Positions 36,371 through 46,085 are shown, counted from the first letter of the stretch. The stretch: 64,000 bases of DNA from Chloroflexota bacterium (GCA_018004935.1 JAGNBF010000005.1:61148-125147); one strand, 5' to 3'. A program made the numbers and translations. Notes: a model not told the origin generated them from the sequence alone.

Positions 36371-37468
36371 TTAGACGCTTATTTTTGGCAACCAAAACCA
36401 AAACCGGCTCCCCCCACCAGACCCACTTTCTACACCTACATGACCACCCAACTTATCCATAATGCGGCGCACAATCGAAAGTCCCAAACCATGCCCTGTC
36501 AAACGCACCTGATCCAACTTGGTAAAAGGGGTGAACAACTGAGCTTGCTGTTCTGGCGATAAACCTGGTCCCTGATCCTGCACCCAAAACCGGATGCCCC
36601 CATCCGGCATTTCTGTGGCTCCCAATTCTAAAACAGGCGGCGTCCCACCATATTTCAAGGCATTACTCAGATAATTTTCCCACACCTCTTCCACCCACGG
36701 GCCATACCCTGATGCTATCGGCCAACCGGCAGGTAGACGAATTTGCGCCTGCGTTTCCTGAATCATGTCCACCAGCCGATACTGCGCCTCTTCTACAATC
36801 TCCCCCATCATCAAAGGCTGATTCTCCACTTCCGTACTGCGTACACTGGCCAGAATCAACAATTCATCCACAATGTTACTGACCTTACGGGCATTACGGA
36901 CAATCGCCTGTAAACATTGCTCCCGTTCATCAGGGGAGAGCGTGCCAAATTCATGCTGGAGCAATTCCGAAAAACCAATAATACGCGAAATAGAACTTTG
37001 GATATTATGGGCTACCGTATGGGAGAAGGCATTGAGTTCCTCATTTTGCTCCTGAAGCGCCCCATTCAGACCGCGCAACTGCAAAATATCGGCAAAGCGG
37101 GCGCGGGCAATGGTAATCGCCCGTTCCAGATCCCGGGCGTTAGGGGGTTTCACCAGATAAGCCCCCACCCCCGCCGATCCAGCTCGTTGCACCAGTTCAG
37201 GCGTTTCGTATGCCGTCAGAATAACCACTGGCGTTGGGCACTCCTCGTAAATATGCCCGGCGGCATCCAGGCCGTTCATCCGGGGCATCTCAATATCCAT
37301 CACCACCACATCTGGGTGAAGGGTTTGGGTCAAGGTTATAGCTTCGGCCCCATTGTTGGTTTCACCCACAACCTGATAACCCATCTCGGTGAGCAGGCCA
37401 TTGACCATTTCACCTACCAGGAAATCATCTTCGGCAATAAGTACCCTTATAGATTGTGTAAGAGACAT
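36371..37468 (-). CDS. Receiver-histidine kinase hybrid (receiver at N-terminus)
   Basis: A cytoplasmic 365-residue protein. The receiver domain comes first (IRVLIAEDDFLVGEMVNGLL, phospho-acceptor Asp in VVVMDIEMPRMNG, Lys in YLVKPPNARD). A HisKA domain with NAFSHTVAHNIQSSISRIIG near 147-165 follows, then HATPase (NALKYGG, FWVQDQGPGLSPEQ, TGHGLGLSIVRRIM). The order is the reverse of ordinary hybrid kinases and suggests that phosphorylation of the receiver controls the kinase. No GCGGCCGC occurs in it. AAGG lies about 12 bases before the ATG. Confidence 0.9.
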   Translation of the reverse strand: MSLTQSIRVLIAEDDFLVGEMVNGLLTEMGYQVVGETNNGAEAITLTQTLHPDVVVMDIEMPRMNGLDAAGHIYEECPTPVVILTAYETPELVQRAGSAGVGAYLVKPPNARDLERAITIARARFADILQLRGLNGALQEQNEELNAFSHTVAHNIQSSISRIIGFSELLQHEFGTLSPDEREQCLQAIVRNARKVSNIVDELLILASVRSTEVENQPLMMGEIVEEAQYRLVDMIQETQAQIRLPAGWPIASGYGPWVEEVWENYLSNALKYGGTPPVLELGATEMPDGGIRFWVQDQGPGLSPEQQAQLFTPFTKLDQVRLTGHGLGLSIVRRIMDKLGGHVGVESGSGGGSRFWFWLPKISV

Positions 37469-37551
37469 AGATAGAAGACCTTATATATACTTACCACGGT
37501 CATAAAATGACATTTTGTTGGCGGCAACTGCTGAGTAAGCCTGGGCAGAAG

Positions 37552-37650
37552 ACCCATCCCCCTCCCAATGGTGCGGTTTGGCGGGCGGACGCCCGCCAAA
37601 CCGCACCAGAAATAGTTCCCCGCCCCTGGGGCGGGGTTAGGGGTGGGGGG
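37552..37650. repeat. Variable-core hairpin repeat (copy E)
   Basis: Left arm CCCATCCCCCTCCC; right arm TTCCCCGCCCCTGGGGCGGG. The core at 37569-37608 is a perfect 18-bp palindrome (starts TGGTGCGGTTTGGCGGGC) with a 4-base loop. Confidence 0.85.
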
Positions 37651-37980
37651 CCGCCTCGGACAAACCGATCATGAGACCAGACACAAAAAACATGGCCCCA
37701 TTCCCGCCATGATAATCAGGCGTGTGGTGATTATTAAATGACCTGGACCGCCACTCTCTGGGAAAATGTCAGATCGTGCCCTTTGACAGTATAAATGCGG
37801 GAACCGGTATGGTTCAGGTCAGTTTTACAAATTGTTAAGCACCGTTTGCTGACTGTTGAACCACGCCTGGGAATCAATTAACGTGTTCTGGAACGTTAAT
37901 AGGGAAGTCTTTAGGATCTTGGGTTCAGATTCAGAGTTTGAGGGTTTTCCAGAGTAATTCTCTCAAGCTCTTTTTTCGCT
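37651..37980. repeat. Intergenic repeats upstream of the GAF kinase 3-prime end
   Basis: It holds a 62-base MITE derivative (37806-37867) with GGTATGGTTCA and TTGAACCACGCC ends, a CCCTTTGACAGTATAAAT motif shared with the region after hairpin copy B, and GAGGGTTTTCCAGAGT at 37940-37955. The last also lies beyond the genes ending at 49289 and 50902. Confidence 0.65.
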
Positions 37981-40290
37981 CTAAACTACAGATGTATGGA
38001 CATCTAATTTAAACCGAATAATAATAACCGCGCCAGAATAAAAAATATTTGTGTTAGGATCTATCGTGCCGTTTTTTAGAGCAATTATGCCGCGCAAATT
38101 ACGCCGGGCAATATTTTGAATGAGATGAAAGCCAACGTTGTGGCGAGGGGCATCCTGACGCAAAACATCATCGGGGAAACCTGGACCATCATCGGCAAAT
38201 TCCATCAATACTTCTTGGGCCAGCGAATCTTCTTCAATCCGAACATTAAACTGGCCGGTTTGCCGTTCCCCTACACTATATTTAACACAATTAGTGACAA
38301 CTTCATTGATGATAAGGGCCAGGTGATGCGCCTGATCTGGCGTTACTTCCAGGGATGAAGCGGCAACGGTGATATGAATTCGTTTGTAATGAGGTAATGC
38401 TTGTAGGGCAGAATAAATGACTCGCTGGGCCAGTTCACTCAAAGAAACCATGCCCCATTTAGAGGCGGAAAGAATGGAATGGACGGTGGCTAAACCCTGC
38501 ACCCGGTTGATCAGATCACTCATAATGGACTGGTAGAGGGGATCATCTTTGACACCGGCATGGCGGCGTTCGGCATACAGCAGGCCCATAATCGCGGAGA
38601 GGTTATTTTTGACCCGGTGATTTACTTCCTGGAGCAGGATAGCATTGGTTTCGGCATCCTGACGAGCCTGTTCGTAGAGGCGGGCATTTTCAATGGCGAT
38701 GGCGGCGGTGATCGCCAATGATTCCATTAAGGCCAGGTCATTTTGATCAAAACGATTGGGGGTAGTGTCTACAACTTGTAACACGCCTATGGCTCGCCCT
38801 TTAAAAATGAGGGGGACGGCGATCATAGATTTGATTTCTAGCCCTATTTGTTGCATGGCCTTGGTCTGGTGTCGGTCGTCTTCACGGGCATCCGCCAGAA
38901 TGAGACTCTGCCGATTTTGCACGGCCCACCCGGCCAACCCCTGACCGGGGCCAAGACGCCACCCTTTGATGTTTTCACTCTGGGGGCCGGTTATTTGCTG
39001 GCAAGATAGTTCCCCAGTTTTGGCGTTGAGTAACCAGACGGAGCAGGATGTGACTTCAAGTAAATGGCTGATCTCACGCAGGATTTTGGTTAATACTTCG
39101 TCCAGATCAAAGGTGGAAACCAGGGCCTGATTGGTACGAAAGATTAATCCTAGCTCCTGGGTTCGTTCGGCGATGCGCCGTTCCAACTCGCGCTGGGTTT
39201 CTTGCAGAGCGGATTCAATACGTGTGCGCCGCTCCAGTTCGTGTTGGGCTTGCTCGAAAAGGCGAATTTTGACAATGGCGGTGGCGAGTTGTCCGGCAAT
39301 TGTCGTTAATAGGCGTTCATCTTGTTCGCTGAATGCATCGGGCTGGAAACTGCCCGCGTTTATAACGCCGATTGCATTATCGCCAGCAATAAGAGGGGCA
39401 CATAGTTCGGATTGGGTTTGGGGGTGAAGCGGGGTGTATTGTTGGTCCAGGCTAACACGACCCAGGCGGTGGGGCTGGCTGGTTTGGATGGTGCGAGCCA
39501 TCAGGCCGATGTGAGTGGGAACGATTGGGTCAAAGAGGGTGTTTTCGAGGCCTTGATAAGTGGAATGAATGACGAGGTCGCCAAATTGTTCATCTTTTAG
39601 GATGAGGCCAAAGTGATGAGGATGGAGGGCGTCGTGAATGATTTGGGTGATGCGACGGATGAGTTCGTCTTCCTGGCTGATGAGGGCACACGCGGCCGCG
39701 GCCGCGTGTAATAGTTGTAGCTCAGTCACCTGGCGCCGGGTGGCCTGGTACAGTAAAGCCTGTTTTAACGCAATGGCTAATTGATCAGCCAGTTCATGAG
39801 CGATCTCTAACGCGGTCGCGGCAAAGGGTTCGACCTGTCGTTTGCCCAGGTTCAGGCTACCGATGAGTTCATCTTGCGGCCGCAAGGGAATCGTCAAATA
39901 AGTGCGAATTCCCTGCTCAATCAAAGCCTGTTCCATAGGAGTGGGCTTTCGTAGGGCTTGCAGATCAAAGGTGAGTTGTTCTCGTCCCTGACGCATTAAC
40001 CGTAAATCACCCAAATCCTTAATAGCCGTCGTCGTTAGCATGTGGGTCATACGACTATCGGGCAAGGTTGTCGCCAGCATGACCGCTTCGCCAGTGACGT
40101 TATCGAAATAAATCACACTGGCATAGTGATCGGGCAGGAGTGCCTGCACATATTTAATGGTGGCACGAGCAATTTCCTGGGGAGAGTCAGCCGAAAGGAT
40201 AGCCCGATCAATAACGTGTTGGGCTTCCAGCCGTTGAGCATATTGCAAAAGCGTCAGGCGTGTTTCCTGAGTCGAAGATTCACTTTTCAT
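37981..40290 (-). CDS. Triple-GAF sensor histidine kinase of the HWE/HisKA_2 type
   Basis: A soluble 769-residue kinase. GAF domains lie at about 30-175, 205-345 and 385-540 (the third with GPGQGLAGWAVQNRQSLILA and IGVLQVVDTTPNRF). A HisKA_2 phosphoacceptor region with LLQEVNHRVKNNLSAIMGLL (about 560-580) is followed by a HATPase domain with LALIINEVVTNCVKYSVGER and FADDGPGFPDD. The conserved His is in VNHRVKNN. No receiver gene is linked closely; the receiver-kinase hybrid lies 510 bases downstream. The ribosome site before 40290 is weak. Confidence 0.9.
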   Translation of the reverse strand: MKSESSTQETRLTLLQYAQRLEAQHVIDRAILSADSPQEIARATIKYVQALLPDHYASVIYFDNVTGEAVMLATTLPDSRMTHMLTTTAIKDLGDLRLMRQGREQLTFDLQALRKPTPMEQALIEQGIRTYLTIPLRPQDELIGSLNLGKRQVEPFAATALEIAHELADQLAIALKQALLYQATRRQVTELQLLHAAAAACALISQEDELIRRITQIIHDALHPHHFGLILKDEQFGDLVIHSTYQGLENTLFDPIVPTHIGLMARTIQTSQPHRLGRVSLDQQYTPLHPQTQSELCAPLIAGDNAIGVINAGSFQPDAFSEQDERLLTTIAGQLATAIVKIRLFEQAQHELERRTRIESALQETQRELERRIAERTQELGLIFRTNQALVSTFDLDEVLTKILREISHLLEVTSCSVWLLNAKTGELSCQQITGPQSENIKGWRLGPGQGLAGWAVQNRQSLILADAREDDRHQTKAMQQIGLEIKSMIAVPLIFKGRAIGVLQVVDTTPNRFDQNDLALMESLAITAAIAIENARLYEQARQDAETNAILLQEVNHRVKNNLSAIMGLLYAERRHAGVKDDPLYQSIMSDLINRVQGLATVHSILSASKWGMVSLSELAQRVIYSALQALPHYKRIHITVAASSLEVTPDQAHHLALIINEVVTNCVKYSVGERQTGQFNVRIEEDSLAQEVLMEFADDGPGFPDDVLRQDAPRHNVGFHLIQNIARRNLRGIIALKNGTIDPNTNIFYSGAVIIIRFKLDVHTSVV

Positions 40291-40420
40291 GAGCCGCTTG
40301 GGAAAGAGATTCAGGCTATCAGGATTCTATGATTTACGATTTTAGATTTACGATGGGGATCACACGGGATGATGTCGCGTAAAATCCAAAATTTTTCTGG
40401 AAAGCTGTAAACTGGGGCAA

Positions 40421-41455
40421 TTATGCAGGTTCTAATACCAGTTTCCCTCGTATATCACCCCTCTGGAGGCGGTTGAGCGCCGTTGCCCCTTCATGAAGTG
40501 GGTAGAGGGTGTCAATTATCGGTTTTAAGCGGCCGCTAAACACCATTGCCATTACCTGCTGATAAGCGGACATGGGTCCCATCGTACTGCCGATAATTTC
40601 CAGGTGTTTGCCAAACATGAGCCGGTTATCCAGTTCAATTTTGGGGCCACTGGTATTACCTACGGTGAGTAGTCGCCCTCCTTTTTTAAGGGCACGCAGG
40701 CTGGCTGTGTAGGTAGCCGCGCCGACATTGTCCACAACCACATCTACACCCCGCCGGTTAGTGGCTTTGAAGATGGCCTTGCTCCACTCTTCCTGGTTGC
40801 GGTTGATGGTAACATCCGCGCCCAATTCTCGGGCCTGGCTGAGTTTGGCTTCATCAGAGCCAACAACGAAGATGGTGCGTGCCCCGGCCAGCCGGGCAAT
40901 CTGGATGGTAGCGGTATTGACGCCACCGCCTGCTCCAATAATAAGGATGTCTTCACCGGTCTGAAAGCGGCCGCGTTCGACCAGGGAGTGCCAGGCAGTC
41001 ACGTAAACCAGGGACGCGGCCGCGGCATCGGCGAAGGTGACATGATCAGGCAGGCGTAACAGGTTACGCGCTGGCACTACAGCATAATCGGCGAAGAAAC
41101 CGGGCAGGTGTTCTCCGAAGATGGCGAATTGATCACAGAGGTTATCGCGGCCGCGAAGGCAAAAATCACACTGGCCGCAACTATAGGTAGGATTAACCGC
41201 CACACGATCCCCCACCTGCCAGCCCGTTACATTGGCCCCCACCCCGGCAATAACTCCGGCACCATCACTGCCCATAACATGGGGTAGGTGAAGTTTGAGA
41301 GCGGGCCACCCTTCTAATACCCACAAATCGAGGCGATTGAGCGCGGCCGCTTTAACCGCCAGCAAAAGTTCATTGGGTCCCGGTTCGGGTGCCGGAACAT
41401 CGGCATAGTGCACCTGATCCAAATTTCCATGCTGGTAAAAAACAATTGCTTTCAT
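40421..41455 (-). CDS. Zinc-dependent medium-chain alcohol dehydrogenase
   Basis: A 344-residue MDR oxidoreductase. The N-terminal GroES-like domain has HVMGSDGAGVIAGVGANVTG and the structural zinc loop CGQCDFCLRGRDNLC with all four cysteines. The Rossmann half has IIGAGGGVNTATIQIARLAG and VVDNVGAATYTASLRALKKG. It oxidises an alcohol or reduces an aldehyde or quinone with NAD(P); the substrate is not evident. GAGGAAG precedes the ATG. Five GCGGCCGC lie in it. Stands alone, with a MITE 130 bases upstream. Confidence 0.92.
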   Translation of the reverse strand: MKAIVFYQHGNLDQVHYADVPAPEPGPNELLLAVKAAALNRLDLWVLEGWPALKLHLPHVMGSDGAGVIAGVGANVTGWQVGDRVAVNPTYSCGQCDFCLRGRDNLCDQFAIFGEHLPGFFADYAVVPARNLLRLPDHVTFADAAAASLVYVTAWHSLVERGRFQTGEDILIIGAGGGVNTATIQIARLAGARTIFVVGSDEAKLSQARELGADVTINRNQEEWSKAIFKATNRRGVDVVVDNVGAATYTASLRALKKGGRLLTVGNTSGPKIELDNRLMFGKHLEIIGSTMGPMSAYQQVMAMVFSGRLKPIIDTLYPLHEGATALNRLQRGDIRGKLVLEPA

Positions 41456-41588
41456 ACACTTCCTCGACCATTAATATATTACGCTGACAGTATAGCCCAT
41501 CAGACCATTGTGACAATGGTTATCACCAGTAATATCAAAAAACCGGACTTTTTTCTCTATGTGGAAAGAAGTCCGGTTTCATTCAAGA

Positions 41589-41745
41589 GTAAGCGTTCAG
41601 TTATCCCACCCGGTGATCAAACCACCGGGCTAAACATACGGAGCTTTACGGGCTAAAACCCCAGGCCAGCGGCCTTTGTCATCATAGCCCGGTCGTTTAT
41701 GACCGGGCGGGTCTGGCGGATGAGTTTATATGACTGAACGCTTAC
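41589..41745. mobile_element. MITE, second copy, TIR GTAAGCGTTCAGT
   Basis: 157 bases, about 85 percent identical by eye to 34354-34514, with the same ends. Direct repeats CATTCAAG flank it (with one extra A at the left junction), which supports an 8-base target duplication independent of minisatellite sequence. Confidence 0.88.
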
Positions 41746-41841
41746 CATTCAAGGGTTATGCCTCTGGTTTTGTTCACTTTCTTGCCCCACGTATCAAAGA
41801 TTGTAACGAACACGCCCCTCGGGGGCTGAGTTTACTGAAGC

Positions 41842-41957
41842 CCCATCCCCCCGGCGATCCCAGAGGGAAGGGGAGAAACTTCTCAGTGCGGTTGGGGCGT
41901 CTGTCCCCAACTGCGCCGAGAAAAGTTCCCCGCCCCTGAGGGCTTAGGGGTGGGGGT
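41842..41957. repeat. Variable-core hairpin repeat (copy F)
   Basis: Left arm CCCATCCCCCCGGCGATCCC; right arm TTCCCCGCCCCTGAGG. The core at 41881-41921 is palindromic with three mismatches, around a 7-base loop (CGTCTGT). Confidence 0.8.
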
Positions 41958-42001
41958 GACCCGGTCAAAAGTAAATTACCACGCTTATAGGACAATTTAC
42001 C

Positions 42002-42162
42002 AAAGGGTGTGTTTCATTTCGGTTGAGAGGAAGAAAATAATGAATCGGTGAATTGGTGAATTGTTGAATGATTAACGAGAGAAGCGTCTACCGCTTCATT
42101 AACCATTCAACAATTCAACTGTTCAACAATTAATTATTCAACTCATTTGAAACACACCCTTT
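42002..42162. repeat. GGGTGTGTTTCA-ended element, uninterrupted copy
   Basis: 161 bases with ends AAAGGGTGTGTTTCA and TGAAACACACCCTTT. The interior is a long imperfect palindrome of GAATTGTTGAATGATTAAC against GTTAACCATTCAACAATTC type. This intact copy is the empty-site reference for 46086-46356. Confidence 0.85.
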
Positions 42163-42209
42163 ACCAAATTGTCCTACAAATTTGTAAAGCTGACCTGAAC
42201 CATGCCGGT

Positions 42210-42677
42210 TTATCTAACCGAAAGGATTTGCAAATGCAATTCACCGCCCGGGGTCAAAACAGCGATTTCATCCCCTACATGCCGTTTGAGCAAGGCCAAA
42301 CCCATAGGGGAACTGCTGGAGATTAACCCTTTACTGGGATCGGCTTCTGCCGCTTCGACAATGGTGTATTGTTCGGTAGCGCCATCCTCTTCCTGAATCA
42401 AAACCATACTACCAAGTGTTACCAGACCATTGGTGGGAGCACGCTCTAGCAGTTGGGATCGTTCTAACATATAGGTCAACTCTTCAATACGCCCCTCCAC
42501 AAAAGCTATCTCTTCACGGATCGCTATGGAGTCGGCATTATCCATCCAATCACTACCACCCTGGATTTCTTGTAACCGCTTTAATAATTTGGGTCGTCTT
42601 ACCTCGAGTAATTCGTCCAGATCGGCTTTGAGCCGAGTAAATCCTTGTTCGGTTAAATAGGTTACTGTCTGGGACAT
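42210..42677 (-). CDS. GreA/GreB-family transcript cleavage factor
   Basis: A 155-residue factor. Gre proteins insert an N-terminal coiled coil into the secondary channel of RNA polymerase and stimulate cleavage of backtracked RNA. The coiled coil is MSQTVTYLTEQGFTRLKADL onward; the acidic tip has DWMDNADSIAIREEIAF where GreA has DLSENAEYDAAKEE, so acidic residues are kept but the context is divergent. The C-terminal FKBP-like domain has GSMVLIQEEDGATEQYTIVE, SPMGLALLKRHVGDEIAVLT and PGGELHLQIL. AGAGGTTAACCC precedes the ATG. It could be a second Gre factor alongside a canonical one. No GCGGCCGC. Confidence 0.87.
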   Translation of the reverse strand: MSQTVTYLTEQGFTRLKADLDELLEVRRPKLLKRLQEIQGGSDWMDNADSIAIREEIAFVEGRIEELTYMLERSQLLERAPTNGLVTLGSMVLIQEEDGATEQYTIVEAAEADPSKGLISSSSPMGLALLKRHVGDEIAVLTPGGELHLQILSVR

Positions 42678-42786
42678 GGGTTAACCTCTATTATTCTCGT
42701 TCTGTCTCATGACACATAACTACTAAGCCGTTGCCTGTGCTTATCGAAGGCAACACGGGAGTTCGACAAGCTCAGCCCTCGAGAGC

Positions 42787-42885
42787 CTTAGAGCCTGTAA
42801 AAGATTAAGTTCCGTCAAGACCTGATAGGTTTTCGGAAACCTGTCGGGTCTAAACCGGGAAGTTATATTTTTACGAACCCTTAGT
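42787..42885. repeat. Dispersed inverted repeat (copy of 2345-2440)
   Basis: The reverse complement of the element around 2379-2410, with the same outer sequence (ACGGAACCTAATCTTTTACAGG type). The centre is GACCTGATAGGTTTTCGG against AAACCTGTCGGGTC. Confidence 0.75.
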
Positions 42886-42981
42886 AGTTACCATCACACA
42901 CTGTAAAACTTTTGCCGACAGGAAAATAGTTACATTTATCGTGCAAAAGGGTGATCTTGTTCATGGGGAAGCGGTTTGCCA

Positions 42982-43141
42982 ATGGGTGTGTTTCAAATGA
43001 GTTGAATAATTAATTGTTGAACTATTGAATTGTTGAACGGTTAATGAAGCGGTAGACCCTTCCCTCGTTAATCATTCAACGATTCACAAATTCACCGATT
43101 CATTATTTTCTTCCTCTCAACCGAAATGAAACACACCCTTT
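42982..43141. repeat. GGGTGTGTTTCA-ended element, second copy
   Basis: 160 bases with ends ATGGGTGTGTTTCA and TGAAACACACCCTTTG, inverted relative to 42002-42162. The interior palindrome is of the same type. It lies 130 bases before the hypothetical gene at 43271. Confidence 0.82.
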
Positions 43142-43270
43142 GCCAATTTGCCAATCCTCTACTGGCGGAATCTGTGCCTGTATTGAGGATAGCAGTTTAA
43201 GCCTGGCTTACCGGGTTGCCTCCACAAGATGAGGGGATAAACTTGACGCAGACATCAAGGTAACAGGTAT

Positions 43271-43783
43271 ATGAAACCGATCAATCACAAAGTGGCGGGT
43301 TTTTTGTATGAGAAAGCCGGGGAAGTGGCCCTATTGCGTAGCAACGCGGCCGCGCCCCTTTTTTTGCGTTATGCGTTTATTATTCAAGGACCAGAAGATC
43401 CCATCTTCCCTGCTTTTTTATTGGATGATTGGGGCCGCGAAATCCGCCGTTTAGAGCTGTACCGCTGGGTCGCGGCCAATGGCAATGAGTTCCCCCGGGC
43501 CGAAATCTTTGGTTACGAAATAGATGGTCGGGAGACCCAGGTTTTTTTGCGTGCGCTGGAACTGTATGCTCGTTACCTCTGTTACGTTTACCCAGACAAA
43601 GATAGCCCTATTCCCAGCGGCCGCAGAGTACACCACGGCCTCATCCCCGACCCCACAGCCTCTGAACCGGTCAAAAGCTCCCCACCTGATGATCTGGAAT
43701 TCCCTCTAAACCGGGCCAAACTCTCCTGGTGGCGGGTCAACCCCGAACAATTATTGGCCTGGGGTTACAAACCCATCCCCTAA
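43271..43783 (+). CDS. Hypothetical protein, 170 aa
   Basis: Family not recognised. A mixed protein with a hydrophobic first half (LFLRYAFIIQGPEDPIFPAF, WGREIRRLELYRWVAANGNE), a helical middle (FLRALELYARYLCYVYPDKD) and a Pro-rich end. No signal peptide. GCGGCCGC occurs at 43346 and 43617, the second encoding Ser-Gly-Arg. An AAGG lies about a dozen bases before the ATG. It ends tail to tail with the DUF190 gene, overlapping its last bases. Coding is supported by length and codon bias only. Confidence 0.6.
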   Translation: MKPINHKVAGFLYEKAGEVALLRSNAAAPLFLRYAFIIQGPEDPIFPAFLLDDWGREIRRLELYRWVAANGNEFPRAEIFGYEIDGRETQVFLRALELYARYLCYVYPDKDSPIPSGRRVHHGLIPDPTASEPVKSSPPDDLEFPLNRAKLSWWRVNPEQLLAWGYKPIP

Positions 43784-45069
43784 CCGGGGCCAGATGGTGG
43801 CTCCATCAACCCTTTTAATAAACTGGCTCTCCCCAATAGTCCCACCAATCGCCCTGCCCCATCTACCACCGGCAACCGTTTGATGCCGTGTTGCACCATC
43901 AGGCGTAAGGCGGCGGCGGGTGTTTCCTCTACACCGATGGTAATGACTGGCGTAGTCATCAGGTCGGCGGCTGTTTCGTTGTTATCGGCAAAGGTGAGAC
44001 CTGCGGCCGCAGAGTGACCTGTGATTAAGGTGCGTAGCCGCTCTAATAGGCCGGGATGTGCTCGCTGGCGGCTCCGCTGGAGAATATCCCCATCGGTAAT
44101 GATGCCCACCACCTGATAATCCCCATCTACAACCACAATGCGGCGGCGGCGATTGCGCTCTAGCGCCAGCAAAATTTCATCCAGGTGGGACTGAGGTGTC
44201 ACGGTTGCGACATCCCGGTAGAGCAATTCGGCAATGGTGTGACCTTGGGTCACAGGTTCCGGTTCGGCAGTGACGGGCGGTTTCTGGTATTCCAGGGAAC
44301 GGAGAATATCTATGCGGCTGATCCAGCCGCTGAGTTGATTGTCCTCTGTCACCACAGGTAAACGTTTCAGGTGATGATCAATCATCTGTTGGGCGGCGAC
44401 GCGTAATGAGGCGGTGGTGGGAATGGTGATGACGGGGGTGGTCATTAACGCGGCCGCGGTTAATCCCTGGGTGCGTAAATCGGCCAATTGTTGTTGCCAC
44501 GCGGCCGCGGGGAGTTCTATTTGTAAATCCAGGCGGGAACGCAAACCGGCCCGGCGTAACAAGTCCCCATCGGTAATGAGACCCAGGATGCGGCCGCTAT
44601 CATCTACCACCGGCAAACTGCGATACCCTTTTTGGAGCAACAGGGCTACCACATCGGCAATTAATGTAGACGGCGATACGGTAAGGACCTCCGTCTGCAT
44701 CACCGCCTGCACCGATTGGGCCAGAGGGTCTGCCTGCCGACCAGGGATACAGGGAACCACATTCACCTCTTCTACCGTCATCAGCCCCCCATTCACCATC
44801 TGTTGTATGGTGGGCAAAAGCCGCTCCACCAGTTCCGGTCGGTCTACCCACTCCAGGCGTAGGGGCAAATCTAGGGACAGGTCAACAATGGTCATTGTGT
44901 GAATCCGGCTGTGTGCCCCAAAACCGGCCAACCCACGTACCACGGTGGCTCCAGAGGCTCCTTCTTGTTTCAACATCTGCAAAAGGGCCATGTAGAGCGG
45001 TTTTTTCTGGTAATGATCGGTTTCGTTCATATAAATGATGACTCGCACAGCTTTGCCTTCTAATGACAT
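43780..45069 (-). CDS. DUF190 protein with four CBS domains
   Basis: A 429-residue protein. The N-terminal DUF190 domain (about 1-115: MNETDHYQKKPLYMALLQML, GASGATVVRGLAGFGAHSRI) is often encoded beside fluoride channels. Two CBS pairs follow: LTVSPSTLIADVVALLLQKG to GLITDGDLLRR, then PVITIPTTASLRVAAQQMID; further pairs with TPQSHLDEILLALERN and ITIGVEETPAAALRLMVQHG. CBS pairs bind adenine nucleotides. It likely senses energy state or assists the neighbouring FluC; that is inference. It starts 6 bases after crcB and has a GGAGGG ribosome site inside crcB. It overlaps the convergent hypothetical gene by 4 bases. Confidence 0.88.
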   Translation of the reverse strand: MSLEGKAVRVIIYMNETDHYQKKPLYMALLQMLKQEGASGATVVRGLAGFGAHSRIHTMTIVDLSLDLPLRLEWVDRPELVERLLPTIQQMVNGGLMTVEEVNVVPCIPGRQADPLAQSVQAVMQTEVLTVSPSTLIADVVALLLQKGYRSLPVVDDSGRILGLITDGDLLRRAGLRSRLDLQIELPAAAWQQQLADLRTQGLTAAALMTTPVITIPTTASLRVAAQQMIDHHLKRLPVVTEDNQLSGWISRIDILRSLEYQKPPVTAEPEPVTQGHTIAELLYRDVATVTPQSHLDEILLALERNRRRRIVVVDGDYQVVGIITDGDILQRSRQRAHPGLLERLRTLITGHSAAAGLTFADNNETAADLMTTPVITIGVEETPAAALRLMVQHGIKRLPVVDGAGRLVGLLGRASLLKGLMEPPSGPG

Positions 45070-45075
45070 AGTTGT

Positions 45076-45462
45076 TTACCCTCCACTTTGCACCCAACGG
45101 GCCAAAGTTGCCCCCAAAATAGCACCCAATAATCCCACCAGATTATTAGCTGTGATGTTTAATAGGCCGCGCCATAGGGTGGCCTCACGGAACAGGTTTA
45201 AGCTCTCTACAGTGTATGAGGAAAAGGTGGTAAACGCGCCCAGAAAGCCTACGGCCAGTAAGAGGCGGGCTTCTGGAGAAAGCTGAAGTCGGCCTGTGCC
45301 CAGGTTGAGCAGGAATCCTAGAATGAAGCTCCCGATGACATTAACAATCAGGGTACCGTAAGGGAAATCGGCTCCCAGACGGTTGCCAGCCCATAAACCG
45401 ACAAGATAACGGGCATTGGCTCCCGCGGCCGCGCCCATGGCAATGAGTAGATAACGATTCAT
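45076..45462 (-). CDS. crcB: Fluoride ion channel FluC
   Basis: A 128-residue dual-topology four-helix channel that exports fluoride. Family motifs are GAAAGANARYLVG near the start, YGTLIVNVIGSFILGF with the conserved Asn and GSF, and GFLGAFTTFSSYTVES holding the FTTFS phenylalanine box. Length is normal. DUF190-CBS follows in the same transcript, a common pair. No fluoride riboswitch (the GG-x-GATGG type crcB motif) was found in the 250 bases upstream, and no Shine-Dalgarno is obvious. Confidence 0.95.
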   Translation of the reverse strand: MNRYLLIAMGAAAGANARYLVGLWAGNRLGADFPYGTLIVNVIGSFILGFLLNLGTGRLQLSPEARLLLAVGFLGAFTTFSSYTVESLNLFREATLWRGLLNITANNLVGLLGAILGATLARWVQSGG

Positions 45463-46085
45463 AAGATCATTTTCGTTCTATGGTCATTCAGGAGGTTGAC
45501 CGGGCAATCCTTGGGTTTGCCCTCCGGTAAAGAGACCACCACCAGAGCCAGCCCTCCCCCACAAAAGCCTCAAGGGCCAGACAAACACATCTCTGATAAG
45601 CCATAAATTAAGCCCTTTGGGGTCATTTCTGGAACGATTGTACCTCATCCTCGCTGGCTTTTTTATTCACGGAGCATTAACCCCATACGTTGTGTAAAAC
45701 ACACTTACCCTGGGGTTGAGTAGCGCCTGCCCCTTTGCCCTTAAACTGTATGGATACGCCCATGTGACCAATGGCCGCACCCGCTACATTTTCTATGATG
45801 AAGATATGCAAGCGATTGCCAGCGAAAAGTGTGCCTGAAGGCAATTTTGGCGCACACCCAAATTGGGGGTTGCCAAATGCTATTGCAGGGCTTGACCGAT
45901 AACCCCCAACCCATTACCCTTATCCCCTAGGTGGCCGCAGGTTAATCAGAGCAAACCATAGAGGAACGAAAATGCTGGGAACACGCCTTATCACTCTCGC
46001 CAAAGTTCCCCCTGAGCAAACGCTCACCAAGATGGATGAAAATCTGTAGGACAATTTTGTAAATTGTCCACTGGGCGATTTACCA
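45463..46085. other. Intergenic region with a possible gene remnant
   Basis: A 40-codon frame near 45717-45838 (reading LYGYAHVTNGRTRYIFYDED and ending EKCA) looks protein-like and may be the end of a lost gene; it has no recognisable family. Beyond it, to 46085, there are short AAATTGTCC/GGACAATTT modules (46050-46085) and nothing else. Confidence 0.4.

Noticed and set aside
45463..45720. Fluoride riboswitch upstream of crcB
   Set aside because: The conserved GATGG-type crcB core was not found on the minus strand.
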